Below are positions 24,007 to 37,500 of a DNA stretch of 64,000 bases, piece by piece. The number at the start of each line of letters is the position of its first letter. The first letter of the stretch is position 1. The notes under the pieces were generated by a model. The model ran no database searches and was not told the origin of the DNA. It saw nothing but the letters and a program-made list of their open reading frames with translations. Origin of the DNA: Hirudinaria manillensis (Eukaryota; Annelida; Clitellata; Hirudinida; Hirudinidae); the NCBI GenBank assembly GCA_034509925.1, contig CM067530.1, positions 6,196,001-6,260,000 on the forward strand, written 5' to 3'. The position numbers were made by a program, and so were the translations under genes.

Positions 24007-25212
24007 CGGAATTCAACAGAAATTCGGGAAAAAACGAAAAAAGTAGTCGCATTGACGTTCATATTTTTATTTGCTATGTTTTAGTTAGAAATTCATCACT
24101 CAAAGTTCAAACATTTGCAAAGTCATTTGTTCATAGAAAAATCTCAGCGACTCTTCTTAGTGTCCAAGAACAAAATAATTAATTCGTGTATCGTCTACCT
24201 CTGGCAGTTGTTTACAAAATATTCTGTAATAAATTATTTCAAAATCATATCTTTACAGGTATTTAAAGAAGTAGAGTTTACAACTAGCGTTGGCAGTCTT
24301 GGTTTGTATTCGTTCTTTGACCTAAACTCATTTATCACAGCTTGCGTCAAAATTATTGGGAAGCATTTTATCATTGAAGTCTGAAGGCAAAACAATACAT
24401 ACAAACAGTTAGAGAAGTTTTATCCTACCCCATTTTCCAACAGCTGTTGCCAAAGCATGTTGCCCAACTCATGTGGTAATTATTGCATCCGAACTCAAGA
24501 TGCAATAATTCAAACAATTCTAAAATTCAAGGTTTTGCAATGCCAAGCAATTTCGAATCATAAGACCTAGGAAATTTCAGCCTGACGCTCCATTTCGATA
24601 TTCATGCCTACATTTGCATGTACATTAAATAATAACTTAAAGAAATAACTAGGGATTGGGTACTTGCTATTTGCACTTGTGGTATTCGGGGGTGTGGTTC
24701 TTCCTCGTCAATATCAAATACGAGTTTGCAAAACCTAAGCATTTTTGACGGAGTACGTGGTGGACATCCAAATCTTTACTCTTCTGCAATCCAGGCAGCG
24801 GCTTTGCGGCAGACGTTGGCCAAAACATCGTCGTTTGTATTGTGTTGCTTAAAACAAGTATGCATTACAGTTTTCATTGATGGATTCAATATACAATCCA
24901 ACAAATCATCGCTGATACTCTGAGTCTTTTTGGATTCCCCCGGAAGTTACGACGCTGGTAGTACTCCAGCATAGATGCATGTACTTGCATCCAGCATTAG
25001 TACTTGAACCTCTGGTACTTGTTCCTGTGTCATCAGAAAATGTTCATTTAATGAAGAAACACAAAAAAGTTAAGCTGAAGTTTACGTGCATCTTATGCAT
25101 CAAACTGCATCTTGTAAAATAAATTTTATAACTCGTAACCATATGAGACAAAACTCTAATGGGGAGAGAATAGGCCATAAGAGCAGATTTTAACAGGAGT
25201 AGGTTGTAGAGA

Positions 25213-25545
25213 CCTGCACGGGCCGGGTCGAGCTTTAGCGGGACGGATTTAGAGGCCAGTCGGCTTCAGACATATGAGCGGACCGGGCCAGCGTTCAGCA
25301 CTTCAAAGCGGGCCATTCAGTGTTCTCAGCCCAGATTTGCATATTTTACTTTGAAGATCACTTAATTGACGGCTAATAAGCTTTCTAGAATGTTTCAACC
25401 TCCTAAAAAATTAATAAATTGATAAATTCAAGATATATGGCATGCATGAGGGTCGGGCCGTGCCATGCCGGACAGTCACGTCCAGCGGGCCGAATCGGGC
25501 TTGGGCAAAAAAAAAATCGGCCCCTGCAGTGAACGGTAAGCAATA
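25213..25545. mobile_element. Possible non-autonomous DNA transposon with CTGCA(C/G)GGGCCG ends
   Basis: The left end reads CTGCACGGGCCGGGTCG. The right end, reverse-complemented, reads CTGCAGGGGCCGATTTTT. Both enclose GGGCCGGG-type GC-rich arms around an AT-rich centre, as in hAT-like non-autonomous elements. No 8-bp target duplication could be recognised, and there is no transposase. Tentative. Confidence 0.4.
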
Positions 25546-26444
25546 ACATTTTTATGTATAATAAACTATCCTCATTTATTTTTTTTTTTATATTTATGCA
25601 AACTAATTTTTTACGAAAATTTTTATTTTGTCCAAGCTGGACCTAGTTTTTTCGGCGATGAAAAGTAAATATTTGTGTGGCGTTAATTTCTTCAACTTAT
25701 CAAATCAATTATAATTTAATAATGATTGAAATTCACCTAATCTATTTTGTGCAAATTAACTAGATCAATGAAAATTTTCAACCAAAGGCAAGTGTTTCCG
25801 CCATCGCCAGTCCTTTGAGAGACGGTTGTGGCTTTTAATTTAATTTAACACTAAGTACTTCATGTAATCAGTTTAAGTTTCTCTTTCATGAGATTAAATT
25901 CAGAAAGATGTCCCTTCCAATGGGAACTGGATAATCCCCTGAGTGTGTTGGATCCGGTCGAAGGCGCAAGCTCTGAAAAATTCGATTGACTAAACTCTAA
26001 CTTTAGACATTTAGCATATATTAACGTAGTGTTCGACATTTTATGAAATCCCCAGAGTTTAATAAAGCATTTCAATTTTCAATAATGTTTCGATCTTGGT
26101 CATACGTGTAATATGTAGTATGGATGATGGTTTAAATTGCCTTTATTATTTTAAATTGAGGTTTACGTTAGTTAAAAGGTTTGGGTTTCCTGACAAAACT
26201 GAAATTACTTCAATATTCAGTATTTAAAACGTGCACAAATATTAAATATCGGGTCGGTTGGGATTGCATCACGGGATGTATCAAATTTTGCCCCGGTTCT
26301 ATCTCTGATTCACTCATTTCCTTTATCATTTGTTTCTAATATCATGGTTTGAATGGAATAAATTGTTGAGGCCAAATGTGCTCTCAAAACTCCAAAAGAA
26401 TCAGAATATAAGTGAGTATTTTCAAGAAGTAGGGTGAGACCCAG

Positions 26445-26520
26445 CAAACACACCCCAGGGGGGCCCACGAGGGTCCCGCGTAGGTTTTGACCGCGGGGGG
26501 CGCAAGGGACCCATTTTTTG
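26445..26520. mobile_element. GC-rich patch, possible DNA-transposon remnant
   Basis: About 75 bp of markedly GC-rich sequence (ACCCCAGGGGGGCCCACGAG, ACCGCGGGGGGCGCAAGGG) in AT-rich DNA. It resembles the terminal regions of hAT-type elements, but no partner end was found. Confidence 0.25.
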
Positions 26521-27584
26521 TCAATGGCATCATTTTCTGACTTTTTTAGCCGTTAATTCGTGAAAACTCACTTTAAATAGCTCCAAATGTTATTTAAGTT
26601 AAATAGCAACCACTTTAGCGAGGATATTCTGATTATCCAATAATTGTTCGCATAAAATCATTTCAATTAAATTTTGGCTACATGAAGAATCTTCATGTCA
26701 AATGCTGATAAATAATTTTTATAGCAATTTCAAGAAAATAGAATTTATGTAAGCTAGACCAATCCAGAGATCTGCTCTTGAATTCATATCTTTTGCTTTT
26801 ATCGTGAATTTTCTTTTCCTTGCCATATAACTTATCATTTTAAATTTAAACAAAACTATTTTAAATAATGTTTATGACACACAATTTTGTTAGAATTTAA
26901 TAATGCGTTCAAATGCAATCTTTTAGTCTTTTATTTACCTTTCACTCTTAAAGGTTCTTCCATATTTGGATGCTGGTACGTCAAAGATTATTTTAGTCGG
27001 GATCAATTTATGAATACTTCAGCAATTGGTAAATGTCAAGTTACATTTATTTTAATGTTTAATTCAAGGCGATAATTTTAAAGACACAACATCAGAAAAA
27101 TATTTTTACTTGATTGGCATTGGTATTTTTGTAGTAATTTTGTGTATTAATCGAAACATGTGTTTTCACTACTAAAAATTGAGTGCTCGATTCAAAATCA
27201 TTAGCTTCCATTTCTTAGTTTTAGCTTCCATTTCTTTGATATTTTCACAAACGAAAAGTCTGTAACATGACGTCTCCAGTAGGCAAATTTCTTGAAATAT
27301 ATTTAGCTCAAGTTATTATTTTAAACTAGAAATACGGGCGATGCTCATGCCATTGGTGATTGGAATCAACCCTTTCAAGATTGCATCCTTCAAAATTGTT
27401 ACAATTTATAAATTAACCTCACGTTGCATTTGGATAGTTGTAATACAATAATAATTACTGAGTAAAAGGGATTAATGATCCATATTATGATAGATTTTAC
27501 CTAAATTTTATGAATTTGGTTTATGATGGGTAACTAAATACCAATAAATAAATAAACTAAATACGAATTGCAGTGACTGCAAAA

Positions 27585-30500
27585 ATGTTTGAAGATGGTA
27601 GTTCCAGCATGGTTTGTGGAAGTGATGAGATGAATTTTGGTTTACATCTTAATAACGATTCTAACAATGTTGTTGCTGAAGTTCCAAAGTGAGATTTTTT
27701 TCTCTTTTCGCTGATGTAAAGTGTTACACTTACAGCAACATCTTGCTATTGTAGTAGTAAACTTTTTATGGATCGTCTGAGTGGTTTCATCAAGAAAAAA
27801 GAGAACCTTCTCTTCTCAAACATCAGCTTGAAGAGTTGCACAGCTGCTCATGGAATATATCTCCATGAATCTCTTGACGATCTTTCAACTGGTATATTTA
27901 ATGGAACCATTTTGCAATTACTGACACTAGAAACTAGCATTTCTTTTTTTTTTCTTTTAGAAAATTATACTACTGTACCCCCTATAGAAATATTCATGGA
28001 TGTCCCAAAACAAGACCAGATTATTCATTTTTACAAGGTCGTGCAATGTCTTAGTTGGTGCAATTTGGCTCATTAGGCAGGAGTAGTATGTTACCGTAGC
28101 AAAGCTTTGCATTGTTTCAGAGCATAGAGAGAGGCAAAGTTGTAACTGGTGTAATAAACTCCTTAGTTGATTCTGGCTTTTACATGACTCTTCTCGGGGT
28201 GGATGTCGGACAAGCGAGAAACATTGCAGAGTGGAAAATTAACGTGAGTTGCCAAGAGGAATGGAATATTAGTTTAGGAATTAGGAATTGATCAACTTTT
28301 CCCAATCCAGGCATTCTGTCCCGCCAGAGAAATACCGACTTCCAGTAGTCACGAGGACCCTTTGGCCATGTTTGTTGTGAAAGACAAAGTGAGAGGTGAG
28401 AGTGGACCTAACTTTTGATTCTTCGATCCGACGTCATTTTGCTTTTGCTTCGAAGCTGTCATCACAAAAGTCATGGAGGACAAGATCACAGTCTCCCTAA
28501 ACAGTCATCACTTGTCTAACTGCCTTGGTGACGTCAAGCTGGTGAGTTGATAATTTATTATTTATATTTGCATTGAATACGTCGATCAGGTAACCAAATG
28601 ATTTTGATTCTTATTTGAATGGTCCTTTTGCATTTGCTACTTTATTCCTATTTATTTTGTCAAAAGGGAATCATCACTGATGAAGAAGTTTCTTTATATT
28701 ACAGGTTATTAAGAGACATATGTTAAATTTATAATAGTTTTTTTATATATAATAGTTTATTAAGATGATTAAATTTTAAAATTCTCATCTACTTGAATCT
28801 AGAAATAATCGGTATTATACAAATAATAATAATAATAATAAGGATTTTCCACATTTGAATGTTTTTGTTGAAACAGTCGATCCCAAGAATGCCAGGAAAG
28901 AAGTTACGAAGAGGTCCTCAGGAACAGTTTGGAATATGAAAACCCATCGAATACTGCCAACCTCGCCCTCATGTTTGGTTTGTGCAACCTTGAAAGTAGA
29001 CCTTCGCTCATGGAAGGACTGAACAAGTTAGAAGAACAAACAATTATTTGGATATTTTGTTTCTAATAATAATTAAAATAAGGCAAACAATAAGAGATCA
29101 ATTCTCAAAATATTGATTAACATGTGCAGAGACTGTGGCAAAATGTCAATGCCTTTTCCATTTATTTGTTTTTTATTGGGAATGTTGTCATGTCAAACCT
29201 CATCATCATCATCATCACCATCGTCATCATCATCTTATGAATGAATGAATTCCATTTCAGCATCAAGTACGACAAAAAAGAATATTCGGAATATTTGAGA
29301 AAGAGTCAGTCACATCGACTCGCAATGATCAAGTTTGTGAAAGTTTTTAACATTTTGATTAAATTAAAGATTAATTAACTAATTGGATTAAATTAAAACT
29401 TTGGCAATTTGTCTGCTCAGCGTGAAGGAAGCTCTGAAATGCTTCAAAGGAAACAAGACCTTAGAAGCCATGCAGTTGGCCAACAAAGCCCTTGATATCG
29501 ATCCTGACAATGTTGAGGCTCTTGTCATCAGGGGAGCATTGTGAGTACAGTAGACTTATTGCTTTTCATCTTTCACAAATATCTTTTTATCTTGTAAATT
29601 TTTTTTTAAAATGGCCACAACTCTGGGCTTGTCTAGAATGATCAAAGGATGGTTCTATTAAAACATCAGTTTATTATTTATTTTGTTATTCAGATATGCC
29701 AATTCTGAAAGCTTTGCAAAAGCTATTGAAGACTTTGAGGATGCCTTGAAATATGAACCTAATCATGTCAATGCACTCAAGTATCTTCTTCAAGTTCTCG
29801 TCACCTATGCTAAGAAGTGAGTTTAATTTTGCATTCGTTTAGCTGTAAACCTTAATCTAAAACCGATACCAATAAGTTTTCTTTCGTTAAAGCAAAGTGA
29901 ACGAAGATCAAATTTCTCCGGCAAGAAAGTTATTAGATCGAGCCATGGAATTGAATGCCAGGTGCAAGGAAAGGGACATCACTAGGTCGATTGATGACCT
30001 TCTCCATGACATTCGAAACAGGGTTAGACTTGTGAAATGAGCACCTAAAGTTCTATTTAAAGTTCTTTTCTCCTGATCCATATTGAATAAGTTGATTGAT
30101 CTCAAATGATGCTTTGCAGAAGAATCACTTTGAGAAAAACAGGCACAGGCGCGATTCTCACGAGGGTACCGACAGGAGTTTTGGAGAGAAAAGTTTTAGA
30201 AGGTTAGTAATAATAATAATAATAATTATTATTGTAATGAGGATGATGTCAAAAGATATATTTAAATGTATTGAATTTAAAATAATTTTAAACTTGTAAT
30301 TTTTTATTTTTAAGCAGGAGGATTTCATCAAGTTCCTCACAGCACAATGCTATGCTGAAGTATTATTCCCCTGTTTATGTTAACGAGGATGAGGATGTCT
30401 ACGGACCGGAACTACCTCCCGATCTTCCGAAGTCGTCCAGAAACAAGAAGCGAAGAAGGTCGAGAAGTTCATCCGCGAGTTCACCGAGGTGCAAGAGTTC

Positions 30501-31041
30501 AAAAAAATTCTCGGAACCTTCACCTAAAAGGAGAAAAACAAAGCATAGAAGCAGAAAAAGAGAAACGCCCTCGTCGTCGTCATCATCCTCGTCTTCATCA
30601 TCTTCACCGTCTCAATCGTCTTCATCTCCTTCATTGTCTTCGTCTAGCGATCGATCCGTCAGGAGTCGTGAATATCCTCTTTCAAAACCCAGCAAGCCGC
30701 AAATCTGCAGCGATTCAAAGTGCCCACCGACCAAAGTCGTGTCTTTGTCGAAAAGTCTCGAGTCAGACAGGGGTCTTAGGAATTCAAAAGAGATGGATTC
30801 TAGAAGGATCACCAAAAACATGGTTGATCAAAATTGTAATCACAGTGAGGTGTCTAATGACAGGAAGTATGTTTCTGACAGCAGGAGCACACAAGAAAAG
30901 AACATTTCTGTCAATTTGGCACCTCCTCTTAACCAAGGAGGTTTGACGTTCATGAAAGGAAAAGCCGGTGAAACTCTCGAAGATATGGAACTTTTCTTAC
31001 AAGAACTCAAATGCAAGAAGCAAAAGCCTGGGAACATTTGA
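27585..31041 (+). CDS. TTC14: TTC14-like protein (S1 plus TPR plus serine/arginine-rich tail), 14 exons
   Basis: Orthologue of tetratricopeptide repeat protein 14, a predicted nuclear RNA-associated protein. Exons: 27585-27688, 27758-27891, 27961-28037, 28121-28243, 28311-28395, 28456-28541, 28667-28704, 28877-29026, 29261-29332, 29421-29540, 29694-29816, 29893-30022, 30120-30202, 30318-31041; 682 codons, all phases consistent. Order: a FIKKKENLLFS segment matching the family N-terminus; an S1-like RNA-binding domain at about 106-203 starting IERGKVVTGVINSLVDSGF; then an SRSQECQERSYEEVL region; TPRs at about 290-365 (ALDIDPDNVEALVIRGALY and ALKYEPNHVNALKYL); and a basic serine-rich tail in the last exon (KKRRRSRSSSAS, long serine run, KRRKTKHRSRKRE). 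The last acceptor is a tandem AAGCAG, so exon 14 may also start at 30315. The start is the first ATG after a possible 5'-UTR acceptor at 27570. Confidence 0.9.
30315..30317 (+). promoter_or_regulatory. NAGNAG tandem splice acceptor in the TTC14-like gene
   Basis: The sequence TTTTTAAGCAG|GAGG offers two acceptors 3 bp apart before the last exon. Both keep frame and would add or drop one arginine at the start of the basic tail. Confidence 0.6.
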
Positions 31042-31049
31042 TTGTTTTG

Positions 31050-31540
31050 ATTGTTAATAATTTGATGAAATAATCTTAAATTACAGCAAAGGTGTTATGT
31101 TGAGATCTTTGATGTCAATATTTGTAAGTATCTGAGTTGTAATGGCCAGTAACCACTATTAGTTAGGAGCTTTACAAGCTGGCGGGTCATTTTGGGGGGA
31201 AGTGCTGCTGTAGGTCTTTGGATTGGTGGTTTGTTTTTAGTGATATTGGTTGACACTAATGTGGAACTAAAGTCATAAAATGGGTGCTAAGTGGGCCTTT
31301 AGACATATCTCTGTCAGCTTTGTTATTTATCACTTCGTCAAATGTGCATGCAGAACTCGGATAAGAGTTGCTAACGTTGGTTGTTGCATATGGTTTTGTT
31401 GCTCGTCATGCCGTAAGGTGTAACGCTTCTAAGTGACGTGCTCGAGATGAATTGGAGTTAAAGTCAACAAATAAAATGTTCAAATTATTTAACATAACAT
31501 TTAATATCATCATTAGAATGATTAATTCCAAAACGGCATT
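31050..31540. other. Convergent intergenic gap between TTC14-like and Cys-loop genes
   Basis: About 500 bp separating two converging 3' ends. No gene seen; presumably both 3' UTRs lie here. Confidence 0.5.
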
Positions 31541-31545
31541 TCTTT

Positions 31546-34500
31546 CTAATGCTTCCCGGAGAGGAGTGGCGTCCTATTATCAAAGAGCATAGGAGCCTCG
31601 CAAATTATCGCAACTGTCCCTATGAAGCATATGGCAATATACAACAATAAGAGGATCCTATCCACCACCAATGCAACGTACTTCCAATCTTCTTTGGTCT
31701 GCAGAAGATATGCAGCAATTAGATTTCATTTTGCTTCAAACAGTCAAAAAATACATTTCTCTACACAAAGCCTGGTTTAATATCATAATTACCTAAAGTA
31801 AATCTGGTCTAACAGAATTTCTCTAGACAGATATTTTCTATGTTTTATCTGAGGTAAGTAGTGCACACATAAAAGCAACAAATGACTAATTTGACTGCCA
31901 AGATACTTTGACATGTCAAACAAAACTGTTAAAATTGATCCTACTCTTTGGCACTGGTCTTCTTTCTTCAAATGGTTACTGATGTACAAGGCTCCCTGAA
32001 TAGCTTTCTGAACTTCAATAGAAAGATCCAACTTTCTAACAGCTTGGGTATCTTCATCTAGTTCCTTAGAAAGGCTCAAGAGAACCATCTGAGTTTTTTG
32101 TCTCTTGCTGTGGCTCCCCAATTGAGGACTGCTCCCATCAGAGAGGGCTTGAGTTGAGAGATCGATTGAATTATCTCTTAGGCAGTCACATAACTTTAGG
32201 CGAATGTATTTTAAATGAACATCCTGACTGTTTTCAACTTTTGGTCGTTGCATCATCAAGAACTTTGGCATCCAATACAAAAATATCTGAAAATATTAAA
32301 GACACTTACATGTACATCAAGTAACACCATACATGGGACAAAGACAAATTTCTGCTTTTAAGAATAATAACAATAATTAGAGACAAAATAGATCGATGAT
32401 AGTAATACTTTAGACTCATATATATGATATCAACATCACATCAACATACCTTTCTTGTCCAGTCTTGCATGGAATGGGTGGAAGCAGATCGGAAGTGTAT
32501 TTGATATGTGATCACAGTTACTGATATGCTTGAGACTACTAGCATGAGAGTAAAGAGAAGATATTTTCCAAGTAAAGGCACCACTAAAGAAGTCACTGGA
32601 ACGATCTCAGCCAACATGAGAAAGAAGACGGTTAGTGAAAGCAATATGTTGATGCTCAGAGCCATTTTTTCTGTACTTGCAGCAGGGATGTAGAAAACCA
32701 AGATGGTAATAAAAGCATGTGATATCAAGGGTATCATGAGGTTAACAGTGTAGAAGAGGAATTTCCTTCTGAGTTGCATGTTGAATGTCCACAACGTGAA
32801 CAGTTCCTGAGACCCGGCATAATGTATAAACGTTTTCTGAGCTGGCACGGCCATCAGGTCCCACTCGACATTCCGATAAAATTCGCTAAGATCGATGCCA
32901 TTTTCGACTTCCTCATCCTCCAAGTCAGGAAGATTTTTGTGGGCAATATGCTTTATGTTTATCTGCAATAATCATATTCATAAGACTTCTTATTTGTTAT
33001 TTTGTGCTGATACTTAAAAGTATCAGTGCAAATCTTGTTCCAATGTTATAAGTTGTAGAAGAAAATACAGGTAAAATAAGCAAAAATCTTTTTAATTTTG
33101 ATTCATTTAGCGACATTTTAAAGAATTCAATAAATAAATAACACTTACAAAGTCATTAAGATAGTTCAAAAACATCATATGGTGATTACATTACAGGAAC
33201 TTTTGTATTTTTGCTTGCAGGTTGGCTGAATGATAGCATTCCTGCAAATGACTATAAAAATTAGCAGTCGCTATGTTGTTGAGCTTGCAATGCCACAAAA
33301 TGCCTCTAAGTGTTGTTTGTGCTAAGGCTTAGAAGCATGACTTTAAGCCTGTCGTGTCAGCAAAAAATCATTATCATCATTCTTAAGGTTTTGGCTATAT
33401 AAATTCACTTAGCACTATCATTTCTAAGAACACCATACTTGCCTCATGCTAAATATCATATGAATTTGATGGTGACTCAATGAAAAGTAGACCAAAAGAA
33501 AGTCAAAAAATTCTGAGTGTATTAAAACCCAAACAGATTACCATGGAAAGAAACTTGAGCATGAAAGAAGTGGGAACGCTGAACATTAAACAAGGCTTTA
33601 AAGAAATAAATATTCATAAATCAAAGTGAAAATAGAAAAAACGTGATGTAGAAAACAAAGAAAAGGAGATGAGCTTCAATGCTCTCGAGCCAAGCAAAGA
33701 TCATAACTTTACCGTTAGAAAAACAAAACATATTACAAGCAAAGGCCACCTTTTCTTTTCAATTTTTTCCAGCAACATTTGCAAACATTGCTACAGAATT
33801 GCACTGTAAGGATATTTTCATTTGCTCTACTTGGATTCTTAGAGACAACAGAAACATAAAATTGAAATTTATTTGTTAATATTTATTATTTATTTGTTAA
33901 ACAGCATAATATCGATGGAGATGGAGCCTAACAATAATAAATTAAACAAAATTGCAATATACAACGTAAGGAGATAAACATCTTTGAAAAGTTTGAAAAT
34001 ATAAAATAATAACCATTACTGACAAAATCAATCAAACTGAAACTGACCTCGTGTCTATTGTAAGTCCAGGATGCAAACTGGAAACCACAGTCCTGCTGAT
34101 CAAATGGAAAATAAGTGACATCCAGAGTGCATCCGACCTTGAAGGAAGCTGGTGGATTCCACTCGATTAATCCGCTGTGCCAAAGAATGGCGTTTGTCCC
34201 GTTGGTTGTTTCGTACGTTCCGTCGGCTCTGAAGATAAATGAGTCGAAATTTTCTATAAATATTTACAACATTTTGTAGTAATAATAATAACAACGAAAT
34301 ATAAGCAAACAAGCCTTTCTTTAAAGAAGAAACATGAACACATTTCGGTCAGGGGGTACACCAATAGCTTTTTGATTTTAGTCCTGAAGCGTAGCTAAAG
34401 CAGAGAAGAATTTGAAAACTTCGGTTAAAGAACTATGACTTATGATTGGGACAAGTTTACGAGGTGATCAGATTTGTGAAGGCGATGAACGACGAGCTGG

Positions 34501-37500
34501 GAACAAAGAACAGCTGTTTCATAACGGTTTATTCGTTGGGGTGAGGACTATTTTCTAAATGGTGGATATCTGGTTAATTGCAGCTGCATCCTCCAGGCGG
34601 AACTGGTAAAGTTTGATAAAATAGTCTAGGACTATTCTTGCTGAATTATCTTCTTAACATGTTGAAGAGGGGACACTGGCAGGTAGTTGCCATGCAGAAA
34701 ACGTTGTCGAGTTATAGTCGAAAATTTGGGAAGTTGTTATTTTAAAAAGTAGAAGTAAGAATGACTTAGATCGAAAAAAGAAATTTTAAAGTCAATGCAA
34801 GATGCACTGGCGGAGGATAATATCGTCCAAGAAGAGATCCTATAACTGGAGAGATGGTGCTATTTGAAGCCAAAGTATGGGAAAAATTAGCTTCGATAGG
34901 TTAGGTTGCCAACTGTCCCGGATTAGTCAGGACTGTCTTGGAATTGACCCATGACGTCACGTGTAACGAGTAGTTAATTTTGTTCCAGACAAATTATAAA
35001 TCAAATCAAAATCCATCCATTATTGAGATTTAAATCTTTATTACCATTTTATCATCTTTATTATCTGCTTAAACATTTTAACAAAGAACAATTATTTGGC
35101 GTTATTGAGTTTCACTAATTTTTTTCCTTTGTTTACAAAATTGATCGGTATAATGACGCCTGCTAATTTTAATATTTCCGAAATCGAAAGTAAATTCTGT
35201 TAATAAGGATTATGATTGTGAACCGTCTGATGATGAAAATGCGTGCATACAAATATAGACATATATAATACATATGACAAAAGAAACGTAAAATGCAAAA
35301 AAAACATTTAATAAAATTAAATCAAAATTAATTATTGTAAGAAACAGACATCACGAAATAAAAATCACAAGATAAACTTAATTAAAACGAAATTAATAAA
35401 AAGTTGTGCTCTGGAATGCCCAGTTATTGGCAACCACATTGATAGGATAACATTGCAACATTGCAAATATTAAAAACATTATTCAACCCTTGAACATTTT
35501 CCAAGTTAGAGATGTGTTGACAGAACTTCACGATTTGAAATTCTTTTAATAAGCGTCACATGTTCTTCACACATTCCTTCCGATGTTCATAATCTAGGTT
35601 CAAAACTCTCAAAACTGGAGATGGGTGGGATGAGGTCAAAGGTTAGGCTCTTCGATGCAGCTCAATTCTCTTCTCATTTTCCCTCCATCATTTTTCCGAC
35701 AAATTGACCGAATATTTTTGTTTCTTATCTCACGATTTCTTATCCTTTGAAAACAATTTCAAATGCTTTTGCACGATGCCACGCCTGCTCTCAGAGTTAA
35801 GGACAAGTCGTCTGCTGCAACGAACATCTGACTGAGAAATACTTGATCCGATGCATACACTTTGGTTGGATGTTTCAAACAACATTGATAAACTATTGCT
35901 AGTAAGTTTGCTGTATTCAATCTTTCTGCAGGAAAATCGAATTGATTTTGTCAGATATATCATCATAAATTTGTGTCCTAAGATAATTTTAATAGTATTT
36001 GCTTTGAATCAGTTATTACAAGGTTATTTGTTAATCCTGAAAATAATATGTATTGGATCAGAAGGTATTTGCGATTTTATATTTTTAAATAAAAATGTTT
36101 GAGTGAATTTATATTTTTATATTAAAAATTATTTTCTAAAAAGCGGTTCGACCTACCAGAATTAATGTTTAAATTTAAGCTTTAAGACGAGTCTTTATTG
36201 TGTATTATTTATTTATTTATTTACCATGAAAAAGTTACTGATGACGATTTTATATGATTATAACGTCATTAAGAATAGCTAACTACTTATAAGCTTCCAA
36301 ATGTTCGTCATCAAAACTGTCCGAAATTAAGTTACACCCATGAAGGATATCTCGTTCCACATAATTACTCTGCATTAATTTTTTTTACCTGTTTATTATC
36401 TTTATTATCTGATAATTTAATTACCTTTACACTTTTTACTGAGCAAATCGTATAAAAGCTTATTGATAAAAAAATATAGTCTTTATAAGACATTCCGCTC
36501 TTTTCCGGTAACATGTTTGCAAATGCTCACGTATTGTAAAGGATGATGTCCGGATGCCAGATGGAAGCGGCAGGAACATAAAGGGACTTTACCCCCTCAT
36601 ATTCTCCCGGATCCCACTTGAGGGTTGGATCGACCCATTTGAAGACCATCCAAACATTCGTCGTCATGTATTGGTTCTTCTCGTCCTGTGATGATAATAG
36701 TAATCGATTATTTCTATGATTCGGCCAAAATGTTTTGTTTACAATTGTATGTTATAAATTTCCAGAGTTTTAATTAAGACTACTTTTACACGATTTGCGT
36801 CACTATTCGGTGAATAATAGCCGCTATTACAGTTGAAAAATTCACGAAACTTGAGTATGAACGAACGAATCCATTTCTAAAATGGCATCATCATCATCAT
36901 TCATCAGGATGGACTTCATGTCGCGAGTATGGTTGAGTCAGTGCTTACAACATGAAATCAATCAAAAACAAGTGTGGTATTCGCCAAGTCTTCACTTGTT
37001 GTGTTAATAAGCGCTGAGACCTGAGATTCATCGTCTTTGAAGCACAAGTTCTGTGCAAACGTTCTCAATCCTCGTATTGCCATTCACTTCGCAATCGTTC
37101 GAAACATCTCGTAATCTTGTCTTTGGTCGCCTTTTAAGTGTTATTTAGTATTGTCAGTGCATCGATCGAGACAATAACAAACGTTGAAGGTAAACCGACA
37201 AATAATCTTATGGTATCCATGGCAATATCATGGGATGGCTCACCAACTTCCAGTTAAGGAGCCAGAGAATCAATAGTGGAGTGGAGTTGATGGAGTGTGC
37301 TTTGCCTTTTATTCTCTTTTAGCTGTACGTAAGTAACCTTCCTAATCTTTTCAAGGACACTTACATTGTTTATAAGCATTTTTTATCCTGATATTAATCT
37401 CTATTGCTTCTCATCTCAGTTCCAAACTCAGCTACAACTCAGCTCATGACAAGGTGGCTCGTTGGAGTGAAACACGGTAATTGCAACTCGCGCCCACCAA

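Larger units (their letters stand above)
24380..27580. other. Intergenic DNA between NFIL3-like and TTC14 genes
   Basis: No assigned gene. A minus-strand open stretch at about 24800-24985 is described under findings. GC-rich patches at 25210-25540 and 26445-26520 are listed separately. Confidence 0.4.

Noticed and set aside
30377..30946. 189-codon plus-strand frame
   Set aside because: Out-of-frame shadow of the last TTC14-like exon, whose RS-rich bias keeps the alternative frame open.
35633..35645. AGGTCAAAGGTTA, a DR1 nuclear-receptor-like site
   Set aside because: Single degenerate site deep in an intron; chance occurrence is likely.
36141..36156. GGTTCGACC resembling a tRNA B-box
   Set aside because: No A-box, acceptor stem or cloverleaf could be formed from the AT-rich flanks.
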